Positions 26,396 to 34,655 of a stretch of 54,228 nt of DNA are shown here, piece after piece; the stretch's first letter is position 1; the number at the start of each line of letters is the position of its first letter. The DNA lies in the NCBI GenBank assembly GCA_003278845.1, contig QCCX01000008.1, forward strand, positions 1 to 54,228, written 5' to 3'. The translations under genes were made by a program, and so were the position numbers. Under the pieces are notes generated by a model that searched no databases, was not told where the DNA came from, and saw nothing but the letters and a program-made list of their open reading frames with translations. This DNA is from Prochlorococcus sp. AG-347-O22. GTDB lineage: Bacteria; Cyanobacteriota; Cyanobacteriia; PCC-6307; Cyanobiaceae.

Positions 26396-27733
26396 ATGAA
26401 TATTTTTTTTTCTATAACGAGAAAGAGAAATCTAAAATTAACTCTGTTCATATTATTAGACTTCTATCTTCCTTTAGTAATAATAAAATTTATTTTAGAA
26501 AGTAACTTTTTCTATTTCAAAAGGATTTTCAATATAGATCAATTAATAATTTTTCTTATATTCTGGATATTTATTAGTTTTGTTAGGGGGCGGTATATTT
26601 TAAATTCATCTGAAAAGATTACATTAAAGTTAATAAAAGATTTCAAAGAGATCATAATTGTCAGTTCTACTGTACTCATAGGTACTTTTATCTTAAAAAT
26701 TCTTTCAATACAAGATTCATTTACCTCGAAGAATATACTTTTGATTTATTCAGTTTTAATCCCAATATCTTTATTTAATCAATTTATTTTTAATATTTTG
26801 TTTGAAAATACAAAAGCTAAGATAATTAATATTTTTGTATTGAGTGATTCAAAGTCAATTAGATATATTAAAGAAAATTTAACTCAAGATAAAAACTATG
26901 AATATAGGTTTAGGAAAATTAATTGTAAGCAAGATATTGATTTTATACCTGACCAATTAATTTTATCATTTGAGGAAAAGTTAAATGAGGAGAATAAAAA
27001 TATTATTGAATATATGTATTTGAATAGAGTTGAAATATATTCGACTATAAGTTGGTGCGAAAAATTTCTTAAAAGAATACCTTACGAACTATTTGATATT
27101 AATGAGTCAATTAACAAAGTAATAAATCAAAATGAAAAAAGCATCCAAATCAGATTAAAAAGAATTGGAGATATTACACTAGGCTTTATGATATTAATTT
27201 CATCTCTTCCAATAATAATTATTTCAGGTATATTTATTTGGCTTAATGACAGAGGTCCAATTTTTTACTCTCAAAATAGAGAGGGGCTATATGGTAGGAA
27301 TATAAAAATTGTCAAACTAAGAACAATGAAAATAAATGCAGAAGAAGAAGGCCCACAATGGTCAACAAAAAATGACAAAAGAGTTACTTATATTGGAAGA
27401 ATTTTAAGAAGGACAAGAATCGACGAGTTACCTCAAATTCTCTCTGTAATTAAGGGGGAAATGAGTCTTATAGGGCCAAGACCTGAAAGGCCAGAATTCA
27501 ACAAAGAATTCAATGAACTAATTCCAAATTATTATTTAAGGACATACGCAAAACCAGGTTTAAGTGGGTGGGCACAAGTTAATTATCCATATGGTGCATC
27601 TTTAGAGGATACAAAAAACAAATTAAGTTATGATTTTTATTACATTAGAAATTTTTCATTTTGGATAGACTTTTTAATACTATTCAAAACTGCTCGGATA
27701 GTTTTTAGTGGTGCCGGATCAATCCCAAAATAA
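26396..27733 (+). CDS. Polyprenyl glycosylphosphotransferase (WbaP/WcaJ type)
   Basis: Starts a surface glycan by moving a sugar-1-phosphate onto undecaprenyl phosphate in the inner membrane. The N-terminal half has four or five helices (LTLFILLDFYLPLVIIKFIL, then IIFLIFWIFISFV and others). The C-terminal catalytic domain (about 250-445) carries RIGDITLGFMILISSLPIII, the KLRTM motif in IKIVKLRTMKINAE, RTRIDELPQILSVIKGEMSL, IGPRPERPEF, KPGLSGWAQVNYPYG and YYIRNFSFWIDFLILFKT, all diagnostic of the family. The length of 445 is normal for this large form. It differs in kind from the WecA-type enzyme at 41348, so two initiations are coded in the island. Confidence 0.93.
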   Translation: MNIFFSITRKRNLKLTLFILLDFYLPLVIIKFILESNFFYFKRIFNIDQLIIFLIFWIFISFVRGRYILNSSEKITLKLIKDFKEIIIVSSTVLIGTFILKILSIQDSFTSKNILLIYSVLIPISLFNQFIFNILFENTKAKIINIFVLSDSKSIRYIKENLTQDKNYEYRFRKINCKQDIDFIPDQLILSFEEKLNEENKNIIEYMYLNRVEIYSTISWCEKFLKRIPYELFDINESINKVINQNEKSIQIRLKRIGDITLGFMILISSLPIIIISGIFIWLNDRGPIFYSQNREGLYGRNIKIVKLRTMKINAEEEGPQWSTKNDKRVTYIGRILRRTRIDELPQILSVIKGEMSLIGPRPERPEFNKEFNELIPNYYLRTYAKPGLSGWAQVNYPYGASLEDTKNKLSYDFYYIRNFSFWIDFLILFKTARIVFSGAGSIPK

Positions 27734-27809
27734 ATAAATTTCGTATGTACTTAATTATTTGGATAGAAGAAAAAATCATTAGGCTAAAAAACTAATTAAT
27801 AGGGACATT

Positions 27810-28592
27810 ATGTTTAAGAAAAAACTTATTTACTTTATTTTAATAATCTTCGGTATTGCCAAACAAATATCAAAGTTATTACTATTCGCAATCCCTATAA
27901 AATCAATTAAAATAATAGATAGAGGAGAAGTTATTCCAGAAATAAAAACAGTTTTAAAAATAATTAATATTGATATTATTTCTAATAGGGATCAATATAT
28001 ATGTCTTTCAATATTATTTGTATTTTTGATATTAGGAATATTCTTTATAAATTTCATTAGAATTAGATTAATAAAGAATATAAAAATAAACACTATAAAA
28101 ACAATAATTAAAAATAAGGAAGAAAAACCCAGTCGTGAATTTCTAGATAACAAATTGAAAACTATTGAAGATTTTATTAATTTCAGAACCACTCTGATAT
28201 ATAGTTTGATACTAATAACTTTTGTTATCTTTTATGACTATCAAATTGCATTAATTTTAATTTTAAATTGTCTTTTGAATTATAAATTAACCACATATCT
28301 AAATTATTTTTATAATTCAAAAAAAGAAAAATATGAATTAAATCATAATGAGAACTATATCTATAAAATCAAAAATGAAACTGACGTTAATAGTTTTATC
28401 AATCCCGCAATAAATACATTTACAATGTTTTGTATAATGACGTCAGTACTCCTCAGAAAAGATATAACTGTTTCATTTATATTTATATTTTTAATAAGAA
28501 TATATCAGAGAAAAATAAATAATTTGATCATAAAAATTACAGAAAATGAAAGTTTTAAAAAATCAATAATAAACAAATTGAGAATCAATTGA
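27810..28592 (+). CDS. Unrecognised membrane protein, ABC-exporter-TMD-like
   Basis: A 260-residue protein with about four or five hydrophobic segments (residues 7-30, 65-85, 125-155, 205-235 approximately). The order of a short helix, KLLLFAIPIKSIKIIDRGE and a long basic helical loop (RIRLIKNIKINTIKTIIKN, FLDNKLKTIEDFI) recalls the transmembrane part of type I ABC exporters, but no ATPase domain is attached and none is encoded next to it. I do not assign a function. It follows the WbaP-type transferase by 76 bases and could serve glycan export or regulation of chain length; this is inference. Confidence 0.5.
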   Translation: MFKKKLIYFILIIFGIAKQISKLLLFAIPIKSIKIIDRGEVIPEIKTVLKIINIDIISNRDQYICLSILFVFLILGIFFINFIRIRLIKNIKINTIKTIIKNKEEKPSREFLDNKLKTIEDFINFRTTLIYSLILITFVIFYDYQIALILILNCLLNYKLTTYLNYFYNSKKEKYELNHNENYIYKIKNETDVNSFINPAINTFTMFCIMTSVLLRKDITVSFIFIFLIRIYQRKINNLIIKITENESFKKSIINKLRIN

Positions 28593-28665
28593 ATATACTC
28601 AAATAAGGTAAATTATTTTTTCAAATGCAAATTTTATCTTTTCCTGTTTTTAACGAGAGGTAATT

Positions 28666-29469
28666 TTAATTTCTAATTAATATATAAATTCTATTCAAAA
28701 TAAATTTAAAAAAACTTATTCTTAAAGGATATCTTATTAAAAAAGCCAATATAGAGAGAATTTTACAACTTAAATTACTCTGATAGAAATTCAATAAAAA
28801 TAATTTTATTTCAGCTTTTCTATAATCTTTTCCTACTCTTCTTGAACTTAAATTATTTACGTCAGCGATAATTTGTTCTTTGTTCTGATTATATATTTTC
28901 ATGTTGTTATTTAGGACTTTTGTCCAAAGTAAAAAATCCTCCATTCTTCCAGATGGATACATAAATGATTTAATTGATTCCTTTCTAAATGCGCATGCAT
29001 TATGATTTACAGGATTTCTAAAGAATCTGTAAAAGGAATTTTTAGAAACTAAACCATGCGGAACTTTCTTTATCCGTTTATTATTATTGTTAATTTCAAT
29101 GGCGTTTGATGAAACAACGTCATATCCGTAATTGCTTAGAAGATGAAGTTGCTCTTCAAATCTTAATGGTAATGAAATATCGTCTGAATCACTTCTTATT
29201 ATGAAATCATAAGAGCAATTTTCTAAACCTATATTCAGATTCTCAGAGTGAGATGACTTTTTATTTTGAATAATACGAATTTTTAATCTAGAAATATATT
29301 TATTTAATATTTGCATTAGACTATCTTTTATAAAGCCATCAAGACAAATAATTGTTTCGGAAGGTTTTAATGTTTGATTAGCAATTGAGGCTAAACATTT
29401 ATCAAGTCTTTCTTCTTTTTCTCCGTCATAAGTAACCATCAAGACTGAAAATTTCATTAAATTGTCCAA
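28666..29469 (-). CDS. Glycosyltransferase family 2
   Basis: A GT-A-fold enzyme of 267 residues. The nucleotide-binding start is KFSVLMVTYDGEKEERLDKC, with LASIANQTLKPSETIICLDG, and the acidic D-x-D-like motif is in DFIIRSDSDDISLPLRFEEQ. NPVNHNACAFRKESIKSF and GRMEDFLLWTKVL follow, as in rhamnosyl- or galactosyltransferase-like GT2 proteins that modify O-antigens. The likely start is at the second methionine (MKFSVLM), four residues in. The donor is unknown. It is on the minus strand just downstream of the epimerase gene and 48 bases from it. Confidence 0.85.
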   Translation of the reverse strand: MDNLMKFSVLMVTYDGEKEERLDKCLASIANQTLKPSETIICLDGFIKDSLMQILNKYISRLKIRIIQNKKSSHSENLNIGLENCSYDFIIRSDSDDISLPLRFEEQLHLLSNYGYDVVSSNAIEINNNNKRIKKVPHGLVSKNSFYRFFRNPVNHNACAFRKESIKSFMYPSGRMEDFLLWTKVLNNNMKIYNQNKEQIIADVNNLSSRRVGKDYRKAEIKLFLLNFYQSNLSCKILSILAFLIRYPLRISFFKFILNRIYILIRN

Positions 29470-29517
29470 ACAAATCTTATTTCCACATTATTTAGAGTCG
29501 AATTAAAAAACATTTTA

Positions 29518-30486
29518 TTAGTAATTAAATTCATTAATTCTGATCCATTCATAAAGCTTAGGAATTTCTTTTTCAAATTCCTTCTTTGGTTTAAATTTTA
29601 ATATTTTTTTGGCTAAACTATAATCAGCACAATTTCTTATGACTTCGCCTTCTCGTAGGCCTTTAAAATTTCTTAAAAGTGTCTTTTTTGAAAATTCCTC
29701 AATAATATTAGACAACTCAATAAGCGATATCTCTTGATTATTCCCTAAATGATACCTTTCAAAAGTATGTGATTTGTTGTTTAATAACCTAGTAATTGAA
29801 GCAATTATTCCATCACAAATGTCATCTACATGTATGTAGTCTCTAGTAGATTTTCCATCTCCAAATATTTCTATTGGTTTATTTTTTATTGAATTTCTTA
29901 TCCATTTGTTAATAACTCCTTTCTTATGGGATGAAAAATTTCCATAAACATTACCAAATCTTAAAGTTATAGAATTGATATTAAAGGAATTGGCATAACT
30001 TGATAAATATCCTTCACAGCATAATTTACTTGCTCCATACGGTGAGATGGGTGCAGGTAAACTTTTTTCATTTACAGGTGGAACAGTATTTCCCATTAAA
30101 GCCCCCCCGGTAGAGGCAAAAACTATATTTTGGACATTAGCTTTTCGCATCGTTTCCAAAAGAACTAGCGTTGAATAAGCATTAGAATTAAAATTTTCTA
30201 AAGGATTTGAGATTGATTCAATAACATTTCCTTTTGCTGCCAAATGTACTATTAAATCAGCTCCATCTATCAAATTTAGAAGATTTTCTGAGGAAGAAAT
30301 ATCTATTTTTTCTATTTTTATAATGTCTTTTGTAAAATTTTTATTAGAACTTTGAGCGATTGATGAATCTAAACCAAACAAATTATATCCTTTAATATTT
30401 GATAATTTAAAAATTAAGTTAGTTGCTATAAAACCTTCTGCTCCAGTTATTACAATTTTTTTTGATTTCATTGAGATTGAACTCAT
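29518..30486 (-). CDS. NAD-dependent sugar epimerase/dehydratase (extended SDR)
   Basis: A soluble enzyme of 322 residues that acts on a nucleotide sugar. The NAD motif is KKIVITGAEGFIATNLI (G-x-x-G-x-x-A), and the catalytic pair is in SPYGASKLCCEGYLSSYA (Y-G-A-S-K). LRFGNVYG and GDGKSTRDYIHVDDICDGI are typical of UDP-glucose 4-epimerase-like and UDP-sugar 4,6-dehydratase-like proteins. The NSITLRFGNVYGNF segment and the single-domain length point to a 4-epimerase (UDP-Glc/GalNAc-type), but the exact substrate is not decidable from sequence. A second in-frame start (MKSKKIVITG) is possible. Followed by the GT2 gene. Confidence 0.85.
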   Translation of the reverse strand: MSSISMKSKKIVITGAEGFIATNLIFKLSNIKGYNLFGLDSSIAQSSNKNFTKDIIKIEKIDISSSENLLNLIDGADLIVHLAAKGNVIESISNPLENFNSNAYSTLVLLETMRKANVQNIVFASTGGALMGNTVPPVNEKSLPAPISPYGASKLCCEGYLSSYANSFNINSITLRFGNVYGNFSSHKKGVINKWIRNSIKNKPIEIFGDGKSTRDYIHVDDICDGIIASITRLLNNKSHTFERYHLGNNQEISLIELSNIIEEFSKKTLLRNFKGLREGEVIRNCADYSLAKKILKFKPKKEFEKEIPKLYEWIRINEFNY

Positions 30487-30587
30487 TAATTGAAATTATA
30501 ACAAGTAATATCACTCAAGTAGATTAATACTTTATTATGGGAGTAAAGAGAATTAAAAAAAATATATAGTAGATGCTTATTTAGCCA

Positions 30588-31922
30588 ATGAAAGATCTTA
30601 CATATTATTTACAAAGAAAGGGTTACTTGTTTTTCCAAATTGGAGTTTTTTTAATTGTATCTGCTCCAAGTATTGCATCAATCTTTATATTTTTATCACT
30701 AATAGGTAGTCATCAGAATGATAGTAAATCATTTATAGATACAAGATGGATTTTTCCCTTTTTTATTGCTAGTTTTTTTGCAATTTTCTCTGCTTTTTTT
30801 TCAACCTTTAGAGTAGAAGAATTTAGTCATCTTAGCAAATCTTATTCATGGGTTGGTTTAGTAAATTGGATACCTTTTTTTTATTTCGCATGGAGATCCC
30901 AAATTTATTTAAATACAAATCGAATGAGGATTAGGGTAGCAAATTTATTTTTAGCAGGCAGCGTCCCTTTTATTTTTTCTAGTTTTACACAATTATTCCT
31001 TAATTGGTATGGACCTTTTTATTTTATGAATGGTCTAATAATATGGTTTCAGAGAGCTATTGATATAGATTCTAATAAAGGTATAACAGCTATGTTTAAT
31101 AATCAAAATTATGCAGCATGCTGGTTAATTATAATTTGGCCATTTTGCATAAACAGTTTTTTAGTTCTTAAAGGTTTAAAAATAAAAAAATTATTTTTCT
31201 TAATTTATTCAATTTTATTAATAACTTGTATATATTTTACCCAATCAAGAGCAGGGATTGCGGGGTCTGTAACATCTACACTTTTTATCATAGATAAGAA
31301 ATATATTGGACTAATTATCTTACCGTTAGTTTTTTACTTTTTTGCAACACAATCATTTGTTCCAATTAGAATCCAAAGTTTCTTTAGAGCAATATTCACA
31401 GAGAAAATTATCCAAGCTTTTCAATTTTCAAAAATAACTAACTTTTTAAATGAGCCAAGATTATTTATATACATGAATACAATTCCACTTATTATGGAAA
31501 AACCTTTTTTTGGTTGGGGTGCAGGAACATTTGCAATTTTATTTAATGAAACATATACAGAATTTCCAAGAAATCCTACTCATCCGCATAACTTAGTGTT
31601 AGAAATGTCTTATTCCTATGGAACTATTTTTGCTACAATTATTACCCTAACAATTTTTTTATTAATATTAAAATCTTTTAAGATTATATTTTTAAAAAAA
31701 ACTGATACTAGAGACGAAAATAATTATCAAAATCATAGTACAAATAAAGCATGGTGGTCTTCATTTTTTGCTTTATTTTTATCTCAAATGTATGATATTC
31801 AATATTTTGATTTTAGAATCAGCGTATCCTTTTGGATTTTACTAAGTGGTTTAATTTGTATTATTAAAAATGATAATTTAACAGAAATCTCAAATCTTGA
31901 AAACAGCAACAAGTTTAAATGA
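30588..31922 (+). CDS. O-antigen ligase/polymerase-like membrane protein
   Basis: A polytopic protein of 444 residues with about ten to twelve helices. The family markers are the R-containing pair in FTQSRAGIAGSVTSTLFI and, in the large extracytoplasmic loop, PRNPTHPHNLVLEMSYSYG (H-x-H-N), the Wzy_C/WaaL pattern. GWGAGTFAILFNE lies just before it. It either joins a finished glycan to a lipid or protein, or polymerises repeat units. A second polymerase-like gene at 44100 is unrelated in detail, so one may be a ligase and the other a polymerase. It stands alone on the plus strand. Confidence 0.85.
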   Translation: MKDLTYYLQRKGYLFFQIGVFLIVSAPSIASIFIFLSLIGSHQNDSKSFIDTRWIFPFFIASFFAIFSAFFSTFRVEEFSHLSKSYSWVGLVNWIPFFYFAWRSQIYLNTNRMRIRVANLFLAGSVPFIFSSFTQLFLNWYGPFYFMNGLIIWFQRAIDIDSNKGITAMFNNQNYAACWLIIIWPFCINSFLVLKGLKIKKLFFLIYSILLITCIYFTQSRAGIAGSVTSTLFIIDKKYIGLIILPLVFYFFATQSFVPIRIQSFFRAIFTEKIIQAFQFSKITNFLNEPRLFIYMNTIPLIMEKPFFGWGAGTFAILFNETYTEFPRNPTHPHNLVLEMSYSYGTIFATIITLTIFLLILKSFKIIFLKKTDTRDENNYQNHSTNKAWWSSFFALFLSQMYDIQYFDFRISVSFWILLSGLICIIKNDNLTEISNLENSNKFK

Positions 31923-32007
31923 ATAGTTGAGATTTTTTTAATAAACTGTTAAAAAAAAATCATTACTATAAATATTTCAATAAAATTTAAAGGTAAGTAA
32001 ATTTTTT

Positions 32008-32853
32008 ATGAAGTTTAGATTTATATTTTTAAGGCAAATATTTTTCAAGATAATATTTATTGATAAATATTTAGTAAAAAAATTCAGGAAAAAAGATGTT
32101 GGAATTATAAAAATAAAAAAGAACTATTTTGTTGATATACCAAAATCAGGTTCCTCATCAATTAAACATTATGCCGCCTTAAGCTCAAAAAGATATAAAT
32201 TCCTTTTTAATATTTTAGGATTTAAACCAGTTCATAATTCTGTAGTGCCTATAGATAATCTAGTTGAAATTAACAAACCAAAAGAAATTTTCTTATTTAT
32301 TAAATCTCCAGGAGAAAGATTATATTCTGTTTATAAGGAAAAGGTATTAGATAATAATTTTCCAATTAATTTTAATTTAATAAAAAAAAGAAAATTTATT
32401 TTACCAAACAATTATATTTTAAAAACTTCAATTAGCAAAAATAATACCTTTTTAGATTTCTGTCACAAAATAAAGGATTTGAGAAATAATAGTAGAGAAA
32501 TTAGTTCTTTAAATAACTTTTTTGATAAGCACATAGTTTCACAATATGATCATATTTTAAACTTACAATCTAGTTATCCCAATATCGAAGAGTTTAAACT
32601 CATAATTTATCCCATAAAAAAATTAAACTTTGTTTTAAGCAATATTTGTAAAAAAAAAATTAGTTTAAAATTTAATTCCACCAAAAAGGATAATTATAAT
32701 TTCGAGAAGGATTTAAGAATAACTAATATCATCGATGAAATATATTTTAAAGATAAGATTCTCTACCAAAAACTTTTACAATCTAAGGAAGGATTTCTTG
32801 AACTATCTTATGAATCATTTAAAGATTTTGGAAAGAATTTTAATTCAATATAA
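32008..32853 (+). CDS. Sulfotransferase-like protein 2 (carbohydrate type)
   Basis: A basic 281-residue protein. The P-loop is in FVDIPKSGSSSIKHYAALSS (P45-K-S-G-S-S-S-I52), close to the P-K-x-G-[ST]-[ST] loop of Sulfotransfer_2 enzymes. The matching 3'-phosphate motif is in FLFIKSPGERLYSVYKEKVL, where the usual R-x-P-x-x-R-x-x-S-x-Y reads K-S-P-G-E-R-L-Y-S-V-Y. The C-terminal half, containing LIIYPIKKLNFVLSNICKKK, is divergent. The family moves sulfate from PAPS to the 2- or 6-position of sugars; the acceptor is unknown. An N-terminal hydrophobic basic stretch could tether it to the membrane. Confidence 0.65.
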   Translation: MKFRFIFLRQIFFKIIFIDKYLVKKFRKKDVGIIKIKKNYFVDIPKSGSSSIKHYAALSSKRYKFLFNILGFKPVHNSVVPIDNLVEINKPKEIFLFIKSPGERLYSVYKEKVLDNNFPINFNLIKKRKFILPNNYILKTSISKNNTFLDFCHKIKDLRNNSREISSLNNFFDKHIVSQYDHILNLQSSYPNIEEFKLIIYPIKKLNFVLSNICKKKISLKFNSTKKDNYNFEKDLRITNIIDEIYFKDKILYQKLLQSKEGFLELSYESFKDFGKNFNSI

Positions 32854-32877
32854 GGTAGTAAAATCTTTCGAAAAAAA

Positions 32878-32994
32878 ATGTTTGATTTTAAAAATTTAAG
32901 TATCGGAAAGAATTTGTTTAATAAAAAAATAATAGGGGAAAAAATTCAAATAATTGAATCTATAATTTTTAAATTCCTTTTAAAAATACAATAA
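32878..32994 (+). CDS. Possible 38-residue ORF between sulfotransferase 2 and manC
   Basis: An open frame from ATG (32878) to TAA encodes a basic peptide (MFDFKNLSIGKNLFNKK and so on) with no known motif. It has no clear ribosome-binding site. It is listed because the 198-base spacer holds nothing else, but it could be chance. Confidence 0.2.
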   Translation: MFDFKNLSIGKNLFNKKIIGEKIQIIESIIFKFLLKIQ

Positions 32995-33051
32995 ATAAAA
33001 AATGTTTTAAGACCAATATTGTTTTAAATAAGTTTTAATTCATAAGTTATT

Positions 33052-34521
33052 ATGAATAATAGTATTAATTATAAATTAGTAATAATGTCTAGTAGTCCTA
33101 TTGTCCCTTTAATTCTATGTGGAGGAACGGGCACTAGACTTTGGCCTCTATCAAGGGCTAGTTATCCAAAGCAATTTTTATCTATTGAGAAAGAAGATGA
33201 ATTAAGTTTATTACAAAAAACGATAAGAAGAATTCAGCCTTTAAAAAATCTTAAAAAGCCAATATTGATATGTAATGAAGAACATAGATTTATTGTTGCT
33301 GAACAAATGAGAGAGCTAAATATTGATGATTTCATAATAATACTTGAACCCTTTGGGAGAAATACAGCACCTCCAATTACTATTGCTGCAATAAAGGCAC
33401 TTGAGCTTGAGGAGGATCCAACATTATTAGTTTTATCTTCAGACCATAAAATTAAAAATGTTGAAAAATTTTTAACTATCCTTAATGAAGGTTCAAAATA
33501 TGCAGAACAAAATAAACTTGTAACTTTTGGCGTAGTTCCAACATCACCTGAAATTGGTTATGGATATATAAAAGCTTCAAAGCCGTTTTCCAATAATATA
33601 GAAGGTTTTACCATTGAAAGTTTCCTAGAGAAACCTGACTTAAATACGGCAAAAAAGTTAATTAAAGACAATAGATTTACATGGAATAGTGGTATGTTTA
33701 TGTTTAAAGCAAAAGAGATAATTAAAGAGATAAATAAGTTTACCCCGAATATTTTATTATCTTGTAAAAAAGCTATAAGTAAAAGTGTACTTGATCTTGA
33801 TTTTCAAAGATTGGAAAAAGATTCATTTGAAAAATGTGATGACATATCAATTGATATAGCTGTGATGGAAAAGACTTCCAAGGGGATTGTAATTCCTTTG
33901 GATGTTGGATGGAGCGACATAGGAAGTTGGGAAGTAGTGTGGGAAACCTCAAAAAAAGACATGTATGGAAACTTTACTGATGGAAAAGTTGTATTAGAAA
34001 ATACAAAAAATTCTTATCTAAGAAGTGAAAATCGATTAATAGTAGGTATAGATCTTGATGACTTGGTAGTAGTAGATACGACAGATGCAATTTTAATTTC
34101 TAAAAAAAATTCATCACAAAAAGTAAAAAATGTAGTTAACTATTTAAAGAAAAGTAAAATACCAGAAGGTTATTCTCATACAAAGGTTTATAGGCCATGG
34201 GGATATTACCTTTCAGTAGTAGAAGACAATAGATGGCAAGTAAAATTGATACAAGTAAAACCCGGCGAAAAGTTATCTTTACAAATGCATCACCATAGAT
34301 CAGAACATTGGGTGGTTGTAAGTGGAACTGCAAAGGTAGAGGTTGATAATAAATTGGAGATCTTATGTGAGAACCAAAGTATTAATATCCCCTTAGGTTC
34401 AAAACATAGATTATCAAATCCAGGAAAAATAAATTTAACTCTAATAGAAGTTCAGAGTGGTTCATATGTTGGAGAGGATGATATTGTGAGATTTGAAGAT
34501 AAATATGGAAGAAAGAATTAA
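33052..34521 (+). CDS. manC: Mannose-1-phosphate guanylyltransferase / mannose-6-phosphate isomerase
   Basis: Makes GDP-mannose from mannose-1-phosphate and GTP, with a C-terminal cupin that interconverts fructose-6-phosphate and mannose-6-phosphate. The nucleotidyltransferase signature is IPLILCGGTGTRLWPLSR-like (VPLILCGGTGTRLWPLSRAS), with FLEKPDLNTAKKLI and WNSGMFMFKAKEI. The cupin block has RPWGYYLSVVEDNRWQVKLI, VKPGEKLSLQMHHHRSEHWV and VVSGTAKVEVDN. The length of 489 is normal for the bifunctional type. The start may be the internal ATG at 33088 (MSSSPIVPLILCGG), which fits the family better. GDP-mannose is the substrate for Gmd at 37329. Confidence 0.95.
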   Translation: MNNSINYKLVIMSSSPIVPLILCGGTGTRLWPLSRASYPKQFLSIEKEDELSLLQKTIRRIQPLKNLKKPILICNEEHRFIVAEQMRELNIDDFIIILEPFGRNTAPPITIAAIKALELEEDPTLLVLSSDHKIKNVEKFLTILNEGSKYAEQNKLVTFGVVPTSPEIGYGYIKASKPFSNNIEGFTIESFLEKPDLNTAKKLIKDNRFTWNSGMFMFKAKEIIKEINKFTPNILLSCKKAISKSVLDLDFQRLEKDSFEKCDDISIDIAVMEKTSKGIVIPLDVGWSDIGSWEVVWETSKKDMYGNFTDGKVVLENTKNSYLRSENRLIVGIDLDDLVVVDTTDAILISKKNSSQKVKNVVNYLKKSKIPEGYSHTKVYRPWGYYLSVVEDNRWQVKLIQVKPGEKLSLQMHHHRSEHWVVVSGTAKVEVDNKLEILCENQSINIPLGSKHRLSNPGKINLTLIEVQSGSYVGEDDIVRFEDKYGRKN

Positions 34522-34655
34522 AAAATCACAATATTTCTAAAAATAAAAAAAAAACTTTTTTATGGTCTTTTTTAACTATGAGTGTTTAGTATCTTATTAA
34601 AGTTTTTATAAAATTTTCATCAAAAATTAATTAAAAAAAGAACTAATTAAAAAGA

